Below are positions 14,960 to 27,559 of a DNA stretch of 64,000 nucleotides, one piece after another. The stretch's first letter is position 1. Every line of letters starts with the position of its first letter. The notes beneath the pieces were generated by a model that made no database searches, was not told the origin of the DNA, and saw only the letters and a program-made list of their open reading frames with translations. Where the stretch lies: the NCBI GenBank assembly GCA_034008185.1, contig CM067083.1:121907337-121971336 (forward strand), in the 5' to 3' direction. This DNA is from Gorsachius magnificus. Its lineage: Eukaryota > Chordata > Aves > Pelecaniformes > Ardeidae. The position numbers and the translations under genes were made by a program.

Positions 14960-15069
14960 GCTTAGGGACATGGTTTAGTGGTGGGATGGCAGTGTTAGGT
15001 TAATGGTTGGACTTGATGACTTAAAGATCTTTTCCAGCCTAAACTATTCTATGATTTGTGATTCTATGA
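14960..15069 (+). mobile_element. CR1 3' end, plus orientation
   Basis: CTTAGGGACATGGTTTAGTG, GGTTGGACTTGATGA, CTTTTCCAGCCTAAA and the ATTCTATGA tail are visible. Heavily 5'-truncated, about 110 bp. Confidence 0.9.
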
Positions 15070-15174
15070 AAATCATGTTCCCAGTTTACGGCATACTTGA
15101 TGGCTAAACTTTGATGTCTTTTCTCCCTTCCACCACAGATGACTTTGTGTAATCCCTTGGCTCCTAACCAACCC

Positions 15175-15719
15175 GGTCTGGTTTCAGCAGGGATAGAGTT
15201 AATTTTCTTCCAAGTAGCTGGCATAGTGATGTGTTTTGGATTTAGGATGAGAAGAATGTTGATAACTCACTGATTGCTTAGCTGTTGCTGAGCAGGGCTA
15301 ACACTAAGTCAAGGACTTTTCAGCTTCTTGCACTGCCCTGCCCGTCAGAAGGCTGGAGGTACACAAGGAGGTGAGAGGGGTCACAACCAGGACAGCTGAT
15401 CCACACTGGCCAATGGGATATTCCATACCATATGATGTCATGATGAACAAAAAACTGGGGGGAGTTGGCTGGGGGGTGGGGCGAGGGTGCTGCTTGGGAA
15501 CTGGCTGGGCATTGGTCAGCACATGGTGAGCAATTGCTTTGTTTTTTGTATATTCCTTTACCACTATTATTATTTTCCCTTCCTTTTCTGTCCTATTAAA
15601 TTGTCTTTATCTCAACCCATGAGTTTTACCTTTTTTCCAATTCTTTCCCCCATCCCACTGGAGGGGAGTGAGCGAATGGCTGTGTGGTGTTTAGCTGCCT
15701 CCTGGGTTAAACCATGACA
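15175..15719 (+). mobile_element. Solo LTR of an avian endogenous retrovirus (about 545 bp)
   Basis: The segment opens with TGGTTTCAGCAGGGATAGAG and ends GGGTTAAACCATGACA, the two ends of an LTR type I remember from bird ERVL-like elements. I assign plus orientation because ATTAAA at about 15594 and the following CTTTATCTCAACCCATGAG resemble the R/U5 side of the second LTR in this window. No internal viral sequence adjoins it, so it is a solo LTR left by recombination. The left boundary is uncertain by several bases and I see no convincing target duplication. It includes G-rich runs at about 15457-15486. It is antisense-free of PKHD1 exons (deep in intron 60). Confidence 0.8.
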
Positions 15720-18700
15720 TCTGTAAAGTTAGGACATAACACGTTTGCCTCCTAGGGACACAGCGCCTTGGACAGCAGCAAGGGTCATGAAGTGTCCAGA
15801 ATTCTTTTGTTAATTAGCAGATGCAGTGCAAGGGAACTAGAACATGGGATTTAAGACTCCAAATACTTCAGTATTTTGGAGATGGCTGAAAGAAGGAGAG
15901 CATTTGATATCTGTGCTTCAAACAAATCAGCAGAGCAGGAACTGAAATTTTCACAAGCAATAGCCAAAGCTTAGATCTTTCACAGCACATCAGAAGATAA
16001 TGAATCGCTGCAGTTTATTTTCATAGGTAGTTCTGGACACAGTTTTTTGTGGGGACAGTGGGTAGAAAACATTTCTCTGACCTCAGAGCTGTTTCCCTGC
16101 TAACCTTCAATCCTTTTCTGCAAGCCCATAGGTCCTGGAGTTTAGAGATTTGTTTTCTAACATATACCAAAACAACAAAAAAAAAGCTTCATTTTGTTCT
16201 TTGCAGCTGAACCATTTCTGAGCAAACTTGCAGATAAAAACTTACCCCAGGCATAAATCTAGCATGGGAAAAGAAAGGCATCAAGTGTAGCAAATAACAT
16301 AAAAGTACCGAGTATTAAAAAAAAAATAAATTAAAATAAAATATAAAAGTAGAAGCAACTGAAAAACAGGGATGACAATGGAACATTATAATACAGGCTG
16401 TCAAACTGTGGCTTGCATGAAATTCACTGGTACTCTTAGGTAAGAGCCATTGATCCATGGTAACCTCCTTTTAGGTGGACAACACTTGCCAAGGAACTGC
16501 TTAAATGCTATTTTCTAGGTTTCAGGTAGGGTTATAAGGCAGCAAGGAGAGAGCTTGGTTGCTGATCGGGAAGGCTGTGGAGATTAAGAGTTTTGAAATT
16601 AGGCCCCTGATTTGTGGAGAATGTGGTAAATCATAGCAGAAAGGAAGAAGTGACACAGTTTGGGTTTGGAGACAGGAGGATCTTGAGAGTCCTGTGAGAC
16701 AGAGGATGTAAGGGGTCCTGGCTTGTAGAGGCAGAAATGTGTGTGGGGGCTGGGGATCTTGGACAGGTCAGGCAGAATGAAAAAATAGAAAAGGAAGGAA
16801 GTTGAGGTCGGGGGTTCCTGGGAGCCACTGATGATCTGAAGGTTAGCTTAGTGTCAGCAGATTTTGACTTTCTTGTGCTAGACCTTGGGCTTCATAAGAA
16901 TTGTCCCCACTTCTACTCCCTCCAGATCTCCGCTCCTTTTGTGAGCATGTAACACATCACTCAACGTGCAGATCTGCTGGATTCAAGGAGACTTTATCAG
17001 TGTGTTGTGTGAAACACGCATTACCAAAGCCCTCTCAGCAACAACACAACATCCTACCCATGTGTCTCCTCTTTTCCTTATACTGGAAAATATAAATAAT
17101 TATGTGAATCAGCCGATCCCTCACCTTCAGAAATATTGTCTGCCCAGTAACAACATCTCATGCGTGAATGGAAACTGTTACAATTCCAGTTTTATAACTT
17201 CAGATAGAATGGGGGACTACCATTTATGGTACTAGATTTACCACTACTAGATTTATGCCAGTATAACTAGGGGACAATTTATCCTACATATTTCAGAATT
17301 ACGCACAGTGATTAAAGCTAACTGGATTTTTTTTTCTGGAAGTTGGGTTTCTATGTTGTTATTGAAAGAAAACTGGGTTTTGACTAAGGTCAGGTCATGC
17401 ATCTCCCCCCAAAAAAGGAGGAAAACAAAAATTATATTGGCTGAAATATTTTAAGCGTTAAACACCTTTTTTTTTCATGGAAAAAAATATTGTCAGGAAA
17501 GTCCAGTAAGAAAAAAGTTTCTGTCTGCTTTTATTCACCAAGGTTTTCCAGAAGAAAAGAAGCATTTATACCTCATCATTCAGGTGGCTTGTTAGTTTTC
17601 TCCCTCATGTTAGAGCTCTGATTAAGGGGAAAAAAAAAAATCCTGGGTTTTTGGTTTTTTGATCTGGCATAATTGGATAAAATCTGAACATCTTAAATGT
17701 TCCGGTTGTGTATTTCCATGTTTTTGTAGTTACTCAATGAAATGCTACAGCAGAGGGGAGTCAGCAGTTAAAGAAACCAGTTTCATCCAAAGTAGAACCA
17801 GTGCTTTATTACAGAGCTGTGGCTGGATTCCCTGGCACGTACCAATGTGCAAAAGTTTTTCCTTTAGTTGGGACACAAAACTGGACTTTCTCCCCAGAGA
17901 CCATTTCTTGGTATCCATTTCTTGGATATCCCCCTTTGTGGGGATAGAAGGGTTCACTGATAGTGGTTTTCCTCCCAGGCCCAAATTTGTTTTAACCTGT
18001 AGGAGCCTGCTATCTTAGAGATCTAATCCACCTACTGCTTTTGATTGAACTTGAAAATAGGTTCAAAATTATTCGGTGGGAAGTAGCACGCACATACATT
18101 TGCACATACACTGTATGATCACATAAATCTCATGCCTAAGGAAAGCCAACCTAAAAAAGGGAGAGAAACATGTTGTATTAACATCAATAAATTGTCTGTG
18201 TTTGCCAGGTTAGCCGATATGCTCTCCTGCAAAACTCAAGAGTGCAATCCACTGGGTGTCAATCCAGTAGATCTCTGTGGTGCTCATTCAGAAATGTGGC
18301 CCCCACAGGCTGCCCAAAGCCCTCTAAAAATAGGTAAGAAAGCTGTTTTGCTATCCGCAGGCCATGATCAGTCCCACAAAGAGAGGAAAAACGGAAAAGA
18401 GAGAGAGATCCCTTGGTGTTTGTGCCTGCTTCTCTTTCAAATGGAATTAATGGTGGTTTAATGGGGTATGAAAGGATGTTTTACTGGAAACAATGAGGAA
18501 CAATTGTCTAGCTCACGTTTCATTTCACAGGTCATTATTGCATTAAGAAGTAAATCGACCAAGTCCGGTAAATAACAGTCTGTGTTTTGCCCAGAGCTTC
18601 CAACCAACAATCTTAGCAGTCACCAACTAATATCTTTGTCATTTTTAACCCTTGCAGGGATCTGCTGGGGGCTAAACAATTATAGTCTTCACCCACCCCT

Positions 18701-19721
18701 AGCAGGTAAGCATTATTCATTTTATTTCTCATCCCTTCTCCCTGCAAACCCCACGAGGCTGGGTTTTTGCATTGTTGTTTTGTTTATTAGCCAACATAGC
18801 CAACTGTGTGTCTGGTGGCCTTGAAAAACAACACATATTTTAGTGACTGCTGCAGGCGTCTTTAAACAGGCTGCTTCCTCTGCAAAATTAATTGTTGCAA
18901 AATGCAGTGCTTCCCCTGTAACGCTCTGCAAAGTAACACTCAGCAGTTTGGTTGGATTACAGATATGCCTCTAAGATGTAAGGAAAATAATATAGTTATA
19001 CTCGCAGGATGCAATTCGCATTTCTTTTTTTTTAATTGCATAAACACAGGCATGTAGTCTCCTTAAAGGTAACAGTCACCAAGCCCAGACAGGCTGTATG
19101 ATGTTAGGTTTCTGTCCTCGGTTCTGTCCCCGACTCGCTCCAGAGCACCTCACTTCTCCACTTTCCTGTTTCTCCCAAAGCCTTCTAGGTTGACTTTTAA
19201 TATCAGAAGCTTTTTCCAGGAGGTACCTGAGAAGTATCTAGTAGTAATAGCACCCAGCTACTGACTCAGATCTGTGGGCATCTTTAAAGTAGCAATGACA
19301 AATAAGAGTGAAACACTGCCTCGGGAGAAAAGGCATGATGTCTGAGCTAACTGAGCTTTGAGGAGAGGTCCTAGATAAGGAACCTGCCTCTGTTTTGGAA
19401 TGAACGCCATTCAGACCCTGTACACCGTTTTCCATAGGACTAGCCTTTACGCTTATATATTGCATAACCTTTCAAGAGCATTAGCGTTCCACAAGAACAG
19501 GCAGACTGGCCGAGAAGGACCAGGCGCATGGGTTGGGAGAGAATCCCTCTGCACTAATTACCTCCCTGGTAGTCATACTTTGTCTTCATCAACAGTATTT
19601 AGAACATCCTAATTACCAGACCTTCCCACTACAACACCCTGGCTCTTGGACCCATAAATCACTGTCAAACCTCAAAGGTTCCTGCAAACCACTGAGCATC
19701 CTTACAGAATTTTGAAAATAG

Positions 19722-20090
19722 GTCCTGAAAGGGCCTTCTGAAGTTATTTGGTCCATCCTTCCCCCACCTCAGGAAAGGATCATCTCTATCTGGATTATCT
19801 AAGGGTGTTTGCATAACTTCTACAGGACTCCACAACCCATCCAGGCAAGCTATTCAAGTGTTTTGCCATCTTTAAGATTTCCTCCCACACATCTAAAATT
19901 ACCTTAGATGAAATTTCAGCCCGTTATTTCTGATTCTAAAGACTTGAGGAGCAAGTTAGGTCTTTCTACTCAACAGGATTCTTACATATGTTTGAAGGCA
20001 GTTCTTAAATCTCTCATCCATCTCTTCTCCTCAAGACTGAGCCACCCAACTTTGCCAGACATTCTTCATACATTCTGTTTACCGGATACC
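19722..20090 (-). mobile_element. Ancient diverged CR1-family copy
   Basis: Words such as TTATTTGGTCCATCC, CCCCCACCTCAGGA, CTCCACAACCCATCCAGGCA and TCTTCTCCTCAAGACTGAG follow the order of an old amniote CR1 3' region in reverse orientation. Many substitutions and gaps; no tail is clear. Confidence 0.6.
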
Positions 20091-20721
20091 TAATGATGCT
20101 TTTCACCTTTAACTGACAGGCTCCTAAATTAATCCATGGGTGATGTGTGCATCAGTTACTCAGGTTTCATGGACCACCAATGCTTTATAAATCACAGCTT
20201 AAGAACCACTACCCTGAAATGCAGCCATGCCATGTCAATGATAAAAAAGTTTATGCCCAGGTTGCAGACAACATTTATATATGGAAAAGTAGAGAGGTGG
20301 GTATCAAATCCAGAGCTAGCCTCCTAAATGAAGGTGACGTGGTGTTTTGGGGGCACTGAGCTATTTTTTAGCTCACAGGGAAACAAATAGGCTCTCTAAG
20401 ATTTCACAAACTCTAAAAATGATGTCATTTTTCTAAATAGCTTCTGACTGCAATCGCTTTCTCCAAATTTCATTATTCCTAATACACACGTAGACATATT
20501 TTACATTTTATGCAGCTGAGCACCAGTGCATGCCTGTTTAAAAGTACCTGAAGAATTTAGAAAAGTAGAAAGGGTGGTGCAAAAAGCTAAACTCCATTTA
20601 CAGCAAGGAACTTGCAAAATGGATGGGTTTGCCCATGAGTCTTTGGATTCATCATGAGAAAAGCATTTGATGCTTTCCATGGCAACAAGAAGCTAAAGTT
20701 TGATAGGCTTGTACATTTGTA

Positions 20722-20765
20722 CGTGTGTGTGTATATATATATGTGTGTGTATATAATATATATGC
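20722..20765. repeat. TG/TA compound microsatellite
   Basis: GTGTGTGTGTATATATATAT, then GTGTGTGTATATAATATATA. Lies about 40 bp before the ATTCC array. Confidence 0.9.
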
Positions 20766-20804
20766 ATTTCTCTGTACTGTTCACACTGACAATGAACTTA
20801 TCTT

Positions 20805-20855
20805 ATTCCATTCCATTCCATTCCATTCCATTCCATTCCATTCCATTCCATTCCA
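20805..20855. repeat. (ATTCC)n pentanucleotide array, about 10 units
   Basis: Ten nearly perfect ATTCC units without interruption. The same unit (complement GGAAT) makes up human satellites II/III, but here it is a short intronic microsatellite. Confidence 0.95.
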
Positions 20856-22321
20856 ATTATCTTATATCCTAGCTTCAGAATTAAGTAAATAACATCCCTG
20901 AAAAAGGAAAATAGGTATTTACTAAAGGCTGAGATACAGATGAGTTTGAGGGAAAGTAATTTATAGTCTTTCAAAATGGAAATGTCGTACGGCCATATCG
21001 GCCCCAGTGATGACCTAGTTTGCTAGAAGTCCAGCTCTGGGCTATTCCTTCACGATTTACCAAAACAAATAATGCGGAGGAGTATTTTTCCTTGGCAGAC
21101 CTGTCCCCCAAGGCACAGTCTCATGGTGGCATCCAGATGAACAGTGAGCCTCCTTTCCCAGCTGGTGTATTCACCACCCCTAGATGTCCCTCACTCTGCT
21201 ATGCTGCCCTCAGTTAGCAGAGCTGATTCTTTAGTTCAGCAGGTTCAGCCATCTCACACCTGATGAGCCACCACATAGGTATCAAAGATACCAAAATAAC
21301 TTATTTTCCCTTTGGCTTACTTTAAAACTTGTTCTCCCACAAGCATCAAAAAAAATCCTTCTAACTTTTTTCTCAACTTTGGTCTCAACTTAATTAAGGT
21401 CTGCTGAAATCTTTACCAGGGATGAGTTTTCAGGAAAATTAAGTAAAAGTTACAGACATTTTCTGATCATATTAGGTTTGGTTTTTATAAAACAATAACT
21501 TGGTAACAGCTCTTTTAATGTCCTCCATTGCCACTTTCAACCCATTTTGCATGGGCCATTTATTGCAGAAAAAGCAAATTTCTATCTGTGAACAAAAAAA
21601 AAGCTTCAGAGGAAAACAATAAATGTTTCAGGCCAATACTGCATCTGTTTCATTCCTTGCAAATCTACCAAATCTTCTCAAACATCTTTAATTACTACAC
21701 ATGATTATGCATAGCAGGTGTAGCTAATCATAGTCCTTGGAATATTAAATATACATGGTGCAACATTTTCACATAGCTTTAGCCCTAGATTATACTGTAA
21801 GCTTGTGTGCCAAAATGATACTCTTCCTCAATTATCACTTGAGAATTTTATTCAATAATAAAAATTACTGGAAGAAAGGAGATGGTACAAAAATCCTGGA
21901 TCCACATCCCCTGGAAACTGGGGTTGTTTACATCTAGATCTGATATTTTATCTTATTTCTGATGAAACCTAGCAAACCTCTGCATATTCATATATATGAC
22001 ATTTAGCCTCACCATTGTGCAATCTTTCAGAAAGTTTTTTACAATAGCAGTTGAGTGTTTAAATTGAGTGTTTAAATGTCTGTGTAAGTTGCTTCAGATA
22101 AGCATTTACATATGAAATATCTAATCTTTTATGACCTAGGAAAAGTACTGATTACCTCTAGAGAGCCAGCAAGACTTCTGTAGGAATTTCACAGCTTTAG
22201 ATTTGTCTAGATTGAAAACAAGGTAGGAAAATGTAGTCCCAGTTATCTGTTGGTCAGACAAAGAGATCAGTTGTCCACAACATACTAATCCTCTCACGAA
22301 GAGATTCCCACTAAAGCTGAC

Positions 22322-22385
22322 TGAGGGTTGGACTGGATGATCTCCTGAGGTCCCTTCCAACCCTTGCCATTCTGTGATTCTGTGA
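22322..22385 (+). mobile_element. CR1 3' tail fragment
   Basis: GGGTTGGACTGGATGATCTC, CCCTTCCAACCCTTGCCATT and CTGTGATTCTGTGA form the last 64 bp of a CR1 copy of the GATTCTGTG-tail type. Confidence 0.9.
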
Positions 22386-22619
22386 TAAAGCACTTTTTCA
22401 GCTTTTTAAATACTAATAAAGAAAATAGTTTGGGATATTTTTTTGCTGTTGTTGTTTAAAACAACAGTCAGAAGTTAAGTGTTCAGTAAAGTTCAAAAAA
22501 ATGCTCCAGGCATGTTTTTTAATAAAAAAAAGTAGAATGTAAAATACATTTTTGGCTGATCCTAGTCAACACAACCATACTTTTCAACCTGTTTTAGCAG
22601 GGTGGGGTGGTTTTAGATT

Positions 22620-22770
22620 AAGAGTCTGGCTGTCAGTGGTTTGGAAGGATATGCATTAATTCAATGACTGACCTTGGGCAAGTCACAAATTCTGTCCTCT
22701 GTCTGGGAAGTTAGTGTCAAAATATATGCTTATCCCACAGGGGTATTACGGACCTAAATTTCACTGAGGA
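22620..22770 (+). mobile_element. MIR-like SINE trace
   Basis: GACCTTGGGCAAGTCAC followed about 60 bases later by TTATCCCACAGGGGTATTA follows the order of the MIR-type core and 3' region. Diverged. Confidence 0.4.
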
Positions 22771-23729
22771 TTCTACTGTACCTACAAAACTTACAAGGAG
22801 GTTCCAGGTTTGTGTAAGGTAGAAGATAAATGCAATATTCACTGTAAATACAAGGAGAACGAATTAAAAACCAGAACAAAAAGTTGCATGATAGCTAAAT
22901 CCTACAGCCTGAAACCTCCTTACTCTTTGGTACATCAGAATTACTCCACTGAGGAAAAGTGAGTGGAACAGGGGCTTCACCAGTTACACCATAGCATACA
23001 CAAAGATACACAAAGAAATCATTCTCATGTAAACCTAAGGATATTTCTGCCATCTCTTTAGAAAACAGGACCGAAGTCATATTGGGAAATCTGAATTATA
23101 ATTAACAATTTCATGAGACACAGAAAGGTTATTCTTCTGGCCAAATTTGAAGGCATGCTAAGGGGAAGAATAAGAATGGGAAGGACTCACATTTGGATTT
23201 GCACAAGATCATGGGGGGCTGGATCCCTGCCTGCATGAATGTGAACACTCAAAGGCACCTCTCCTGAAGAATCCAATATTGTCTAGGATGCCAGCCTGCT
23301 TTCAGTACCCTGACATCTGGAATCAACATCGTTATATGTTTAACTATAAATATCAGCTGAGATTAAAGACCTGTATAGCAAGTTACAATCTTTTGGGTTT
23401 GCTTGGAAAGTAAGCATCATATTCTCCCCTCTAACAAGGGGGAAAACCACTTCTGCAAGTATAGATACTGGCAGACAGGTTTTCTGATGACCATTTCCTT
23501 TCTTCATTTCCCTCTCCACATTCCCATATCTCCAGCTATAGGCCCATCATAACATCATTCCTAAAAGGCAGGATAAAAGACGACGAAAAGGTTGTTAAGT
23601 TACTGATGCTCAGTATCTGGCTGCAAAAAGCCAAACAAATATCTACACATTTCTGCTTTTCTTAGTCACTTTATCACTAAGTTGGGTCACTAACACTGGC
23701 AAAAATTTAACATTCAGGTTAGCTTATTT

Positions 23730-24700
23730 GTCCCCCAAGGATCAACACTGGGCCCTATCTGTTCAACATCATCATAAATGACCTGGATGCTGGGATTAAA
23801 AGCACCCTCACCAAGTTTGCTGATGACACCAAAATATCAGAAGGGAGAGCCATCTTATAGAGAGACCTGGACAGGCTAGAAGAGTGGGCTAGCAAGAACA
23901 GTATGAATTTTAACAAAGACAAGAGCAAAGTCCTGCACCTCTAAGCAAAGAGCCCGGTACAGGCTAGGATCTGTGTGGCTGGGGAGCAGCCTTCCTGAAA
24001 GGGACCTGGGGGTCCCGGTGGATGACAAGCTGAACATGAGCCACCAGCGTGCCGTTGAAGCAAAAAACACAAATCAGATCCTGGGCTGCATCCACAGGGG
24101 CATTGCTAGGAGGCATAAAGATATCATCATCCCACTCTACTCAGCACTCGCCAGGCCACACCTGGAGTACAGTGTCCAGTTCTGGTACCCACAGTTCAAG
24201 ATAGATTCACACAGTTCAAGACACAGATTGGAGAGGGTCCAAAGGAGAGCCACAAGGCTGATCAAAGGGCTGGAGAACTTGTCCCATGAGGAAAGACTGA
24301 AGGAGTTAGGTCCTTTCTGCCTGGAGAAGAGAAGGCTCAGGGGACCTCTTCACAGTATTCCAGTACTTAAAAGGGAGGCTGCAAAGAGGACGGAGGATCT
24401 CTCCTCACAAGGAGCCACATGGAGAAAACAAGATGCAATGGGTACAATTTACATTGGGAGAGGTCTAATCTTGCTATAAGAAATAATTTGTTATGCAGTG
24501 AGAACAAACATTCACTGAAGCAACATCCCCAGGGATGCGGTAACATCTCTGTCACTGGAGGTTTTCAAGGTGGGATTGGACAGTGCTAGAGAATCTCATC
24601 TAGACTCCCTTTCCATGAAAGTTTGGACCAGATGACCTTTCAAGGTCCTTTCCAACCTGGGCTGTTCTATGATTCTATGATTCTATGATTCTATGATTAT
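23730..24700 (+). mobile_element. CR1 copy with reverse transcriptase and C-terminal ORF2 remnant
   Basis: About 970 bp, 5'-truncated. It starts within the reverse-transcriptase coding region (CCCCAAGGATCAACACTGGG, the PQGS-LGP block) and includes the FADD catalytic motif intact as KFADDTK near 23813-23833. A one-base loss just after LGP shifts the frame before ATCATCATAAATGACCTGGA, and an in-frame TAG follows at about 23858, so it is dead. A 168-codon open frame (23973-24479) covers the C-terminal part (DLGVPVDDKLN, RPHLEYSVQFW, RRATRLIKGLE). It ends in four ATTCTATG units. Confidence 0.95.
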
Positions 24701-25110
24701 TCAGCCCCAATTGCTTTAAAAAATGCCTAGAACATGTCATCAGGAAAAAAAATATGTTAGTTTGCAGGCTCTAGATTACAACTTGAAATGCTTGGGTTCA
24801 TTTCTCAGACATGCACGTATCAGTCCAACTAACTTCTGCCATTAAAGTGTCAATCTCTCTTTGTTCATCAGAGAACATTAGAGGCAAGGGAAATGGGGTC
24901 AGACGAATCTTCTGCCAGCCTCTGGTCCTCGGCTACCTTTCCACCAAGGGTAGAAAACAAACTTCAGTGTCTCTGGGAGTTGGCTATTGTTGGGTTACAG
25001 ACATTGTCATGAGACAGTATGATAAACGAATCCTATAATTACTGTAGGTAGTCAGCAAATGGTTGAAACTTTAACTACAGGATGATGGTTGTACCAGCAA
25101 GCCTTTCATA

Positions 25111-25607
25111 AAATCATAGAATCATGGAATCATTTATGTTGCAAAAGACCTTTAAGATCATCAAGCCCAACCATACCCCTAACCCTGCCGTTACATCACT
25201 AAACTTTGTCCCTAAGCACCTCGTCTGCCCAGCTTTTAAATCCCTCCAGGGATGAGGACTCAACCACTTCCCTGGGCAACTGTTTCCAATGCTTGACAAA
25301 CCTTTCAGTGAAGAATTTTTTCCTAATATCTAACCTAAACCTACCCTGGTGCAACTTGAGGCCATTTCCCCTCATCCTATCACCCATTACCAGGAAGAAG
25401 AGGCCGACCCCCACCTCACTACAGCCTCCTGTCAGGCAGTTGTAGAGGGCGATGAGGGCTCCCCTCAGCCTCTTCTGCTCCAGACTAAACACCCCCAGTT
25501 CCCTCAGCCGCTCCTCATAAGACTTGTGCTCCAGACCCCTCACCAGCTTTGTGGCTCTCCTCTGGACATGTTCCAGCAATGCAACATCTTTCTTGTGGTG
25601 AGGGGCC
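25111..25607 (-). mobile_element. CR1 copy, minus orientation
   Basis: Starts with AATCATAGAATCATGGAATC (complement of the tail) and runs about 500 bp back into ORF2. The minus strand keeps a 126-codon open frame (25199-25579: [48 protein letters not shown]), i.e. the natural ORF2 C-terminus, nearly uninterrupted. It faces the copy at 23730-24700 tail to tail across about 410 bp. Confidence 0.95.
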
Positions 25608-26429
25608 TTTGTGGAATATGGGTTTTGATGTGGACACAGAAATCAGTTGAGTGCATGAACTATTCACTTATCCTTCATTCCTGACCTAGACACACTCATG
25701 TTTACAGCTAATTCTGCTGTACAGCTCGTGATTCTCATATTTCCTGTATCGTGGTATCACTTAGTGCTCCAGGCCTGGCCCCAAGCTCTTTTGTAAGAGG
25801 TTTGGTTTAGAGATGAGTTTTGGGAGAAAAACATTTTGTCATCCAAAAATGGCAGCTCAAAGAGATTAAAATAATTACAAATTCATGTTAAACTCATTAA
25901 ATTGTTTTGGATAATTTGAAAAATTATACTGTGAAAGTTCCTCATAAATGATTTCGAGGGGAGTGTTGGAAAACATTTCATTCTAAACTTTTGCAGCATT
26001 ATATTTAAAAGGAAAAAGAAAAGAGCAAAAAGTACTCTTAGATTAAAAAATAATTATGCTTTGTTCGACTCAAATTGACTTTTGTTGTTGCTCCTTTTTC
26101 TTTTAGTAGAAATAACAATAACAAAACTCTTGGATCTATTCCCTCTTGGTTGTTATTTTTTTTATCTGAATTATCATCTGTTTTATGGAGAAATCTAAAA
26201 CTTTAGTTTTACGTGAACAACTCTGCTTCTACAGAAAGCCACAGTAAAAAGGCCTGGTCTATGACCCAAGAAGCTAACACAGGAGGTAAAAGATCAGGCA
26301 CACAGGAAGACAAAAGAAAAAAAAGTGGGTGCATTATTAAATATTCATTGCATGGGTTGTCACTGCCCATCTGCAGTGGGCAGGACTCAGGAAGCCAAGC
26401 AGTCCCTCCTTGCCTATTGCATATGTGCA

Positions 26430-26468
26430 CATATATATATATAAATAATATATTACATATATTCTATA
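26430..26468. repeat. TA-rich microsatellite
   Basis: CACATATATATATATAAATA continuing as AT-rich sequence to about 26468. Confidence 0.75.
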
Positions 26469-27559
26469 TTGATTGTGTCTTCAGCAAAAGACATCATATG
26501 AATTCAGGAGCATAAATATCGTACTGAATGAGCTACTGTGTCCCAGTCATGGCTCTCACAGCCTCTTCCCTATGTACTCTTCTGGGAAAATATCTTCCTG
26601 GCTTTTGTGTCCCTGAAGTACATGGAGTGCTTTGGTTTGCTCCCCCTTGGAGTAACCAGAGTATCCAGAAATGGCTAAGGGCCAATAACTTCAAGCTGAT
26701 TGTCCAAGCTGGAAGCTTAAAGGGAACATATACAAGCATCTGTGTGAAGGTGCCATTTAAGAGGATGTGGAAAGCCAGAGCTTCCAAGTCTCAAAGAAAT
26801 TTGCGTCCCTGAGCTGTGGGAGTGACAAGGATGTTGACTAGCTACCTGAGAAGACTATCTCCTGTTACTGTGCTTACTCAGGCTAGCAGAGCACTAACCA
26901 CTGCATTGCAGTGCTCTGATGAAGCTGCTGGAGGCGGTCAGAATTACTCAGGGTTAACAGGTTACCAGGTGGATGTGCAGATGAGAGGATCGGCAGGTGG
27001 ATCTTGACCACCCAGATAACACAAGTACCAAATGCTCCTTTGGATTCATGAAAGAGAGAGTTCCAAAGGCCAAATTCTGCTCAACAGCATCATAACACCA
27101 CCATCGTCACTGGCCTTGAAGCACTGTCATGCCACGGGGGAATCTGGCCCTGCAGAAGACCTGTGGGAGCAGGACCGGTGAGCATTTTCTCCTCTATTTG
27201 TCTAGCATGGGAGCCTGCATTGTGCTGTGCCAAATGCTCAGTGCTACAACTTTCAAGAGGGAGAAGAAGGGGGGAGAGAAGGGAAGAAGACAAGAATGAG
27301 CTCTCCTTAGCATCAAGCTGTGCCTTTCCAAATGTCAATCTCAAGATGAAAGGAATTGCAGGTCAGAGTGAGAGATACAGAGGAATTATACACACAGTTG
27401 CGAAGGGCAGGGGGAAAAAAATCCCCATTCATATTTGGGCAGCAAGAAGGAAACGCAGCAATTTTGTTATAGCCTCAGAGGCAGGCAGCATTTAGCCATA
27501 TGCTGTCGCCTTCATTACACAAGGAGATAAACCCCGTGGAGTGCAGGTTGCACCGCCAG

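Noticed and set aside
17659..18018. 119-codon plus-strand open frame
   Set aside because: No recognisable domain, AT-rich intron, within chance expectation for 64 kb.
24665..24703. ATTCTATG repeat run considered as an independent microsatellite
   Set aside because: It is the normal 3' tail of the CR1 copy ending there.
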